NCBI GenBank assembly: GCA_002299135.1
Contig: DBNM01000002.1
Location: 5,704 to 12,464 of the forward strand
From: Candidatus Neomicrothrix sp. UBA672
GTDB lineage: Bacteria; Actinomycetota; Acidimicrobiia; Acidimicrobiales; MedAcidi-G1
Length of the DNA stretch: 6,761 nucleotides
Reading direction: 5' to 3'
Below are positions 6,603-6,761 of this stretch, in pieces. The notes beneath the pieces are model-generated. The model was not told the DNA's origin. It saw only the letters and a program-made list of their open reading frames with translations, and did not search any database. The translations under genes and the position numbers were made by a program. Each line of letters opens with the position of its first letter. The first letter of the stretch is position 1.

Positions 6603-6761
6603 TTAAAAAAAGTTTTTCTCTATTTCTTCTTCTGTCCAAAAGCCCGGGCGTGGACGGTCAGGTGAGGTTTGCGCATAATAGCTGAGTCTTTCCTGAGCAC
6701 CTTCGTTGAACATCTCTATCACATCGAATATCCCTGAACCACATACTGCTCTCAAAGCCCG
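6603..6761 (-). CDS. C-terminal fragment of an unidentified protein, truncated by window
   Basis: On the minus strand a frame is open from the window edge to a TAA at 6605-6603, giving 52 residues that begin RALRAVCGSGIFDVIEMFNE and end EEEIEKNFF. The composition looks like real protein: an amphipathic helix-like stretch around FDVIEMFNEGAQERLSYYA, a proline-rich turn (SPDRPRPGFW) and an acidic tail. The stop lies two bases beyond the convergent lipoprotein stop, the same close packing seen elsewhere in the window, which supports it being a true gene. I do not recognise the family. The start, length and function lie outside the window. The confidence refers to its being coding. Confidence 0.65.
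   Translation of the reverse strand, partial: RALRAVCGSGIFDVIEMFNEGAQERLSYYAQTSPDRPRPGFWTEEEIEKNFF

Noticed and set aside
6601..6620. A-run followed by T-run after the cyclotransferase stop, resembling a terminator.
   Set aside because: The A and T runs are separated by only one or two bases, leaving no loop, and there is no GC stem; the bases encode the Asn-Phe-Phe end of the opposing gene.
6603..6761. Possible MenB (crotonase-fold) C-terminus, which would have continued the menaquinone theme.
   Set aside because: It lacks the typical MenB ending (EGRNAF-EKR-PDF-like) and does not align convincingly, so it is left unidentified.

Overview
The window is a compact, gene-dense bacterial chromosome segment of moderate-to-low GC. 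It has no RNA genes, mobile elements, CRISPR arrays or long repeats that I can see. The longest stretch without a gene is 85 bases, so no non-coding region exceeds 300 bases. A bacterial host is indicated by Shine-Dalgarno sites, overlapping ATGA-type junctions, GTG and TTG starts, and a lipoprotein signal peptide with a lipobox. A menaquinone (or phylloquinone) route through o-succinylbenzoate is directly supported. The lineage cannot be fixed from the sequence. The tight packing and the mix of hydrolases would suit a streamlined environmental bacterium, for example a marine actinobacterium or chloroflexian, but this is only an impression.

Layout: (1) Positions 1-3427, + strand, hold menD (5' end cut off by the window), menH and menC. 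They are joined by 4-base and 7-base overlaps and encode three consecutive steps from isochorismate to o-succinylbenzoate (SEPHCHC synthase, SHCHC synthase, OSB synthase). (2) Positions 3428-5723, - strand, hold a probable two-gene unit transcribed right to left: an alpha/beta hydrolase, then a metallo-beta-lactamase-fold protein of the alkylsulfatase-like type that lacks the usual C-terminal SCP2-like domain. (3) Positions 5809-6600, + strand, are divergent from that unit and encode a predicted membrane-anchored lipoprotein of the glutaminyl-peptide cyclotransferase (type I, beta-propeller) family. (4) Positions 6603-6761, - strand, hold the C-terminal 52 codons of an unidentified gene that runs off the window.

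The two convergent junctions are extremely tight: 0 bases between the menC stop and the metallo-hydrolase stop, and 2 bases between the cyclotransferase stop and the last gene's stop. The men cluster is a clear functional unit. The hydrolase pair looks like an accessory catabolic or detoxifying unit of unknown substrate. The cyclotransferase stands alone. I see no convincing undescribed system. The items most worth a second look are the shortened alkylsulfatase-like enzyme with its hydrolase partner, the lipid-anchored glutaminyl cyclase, and the unidentified C-terminal fragment.
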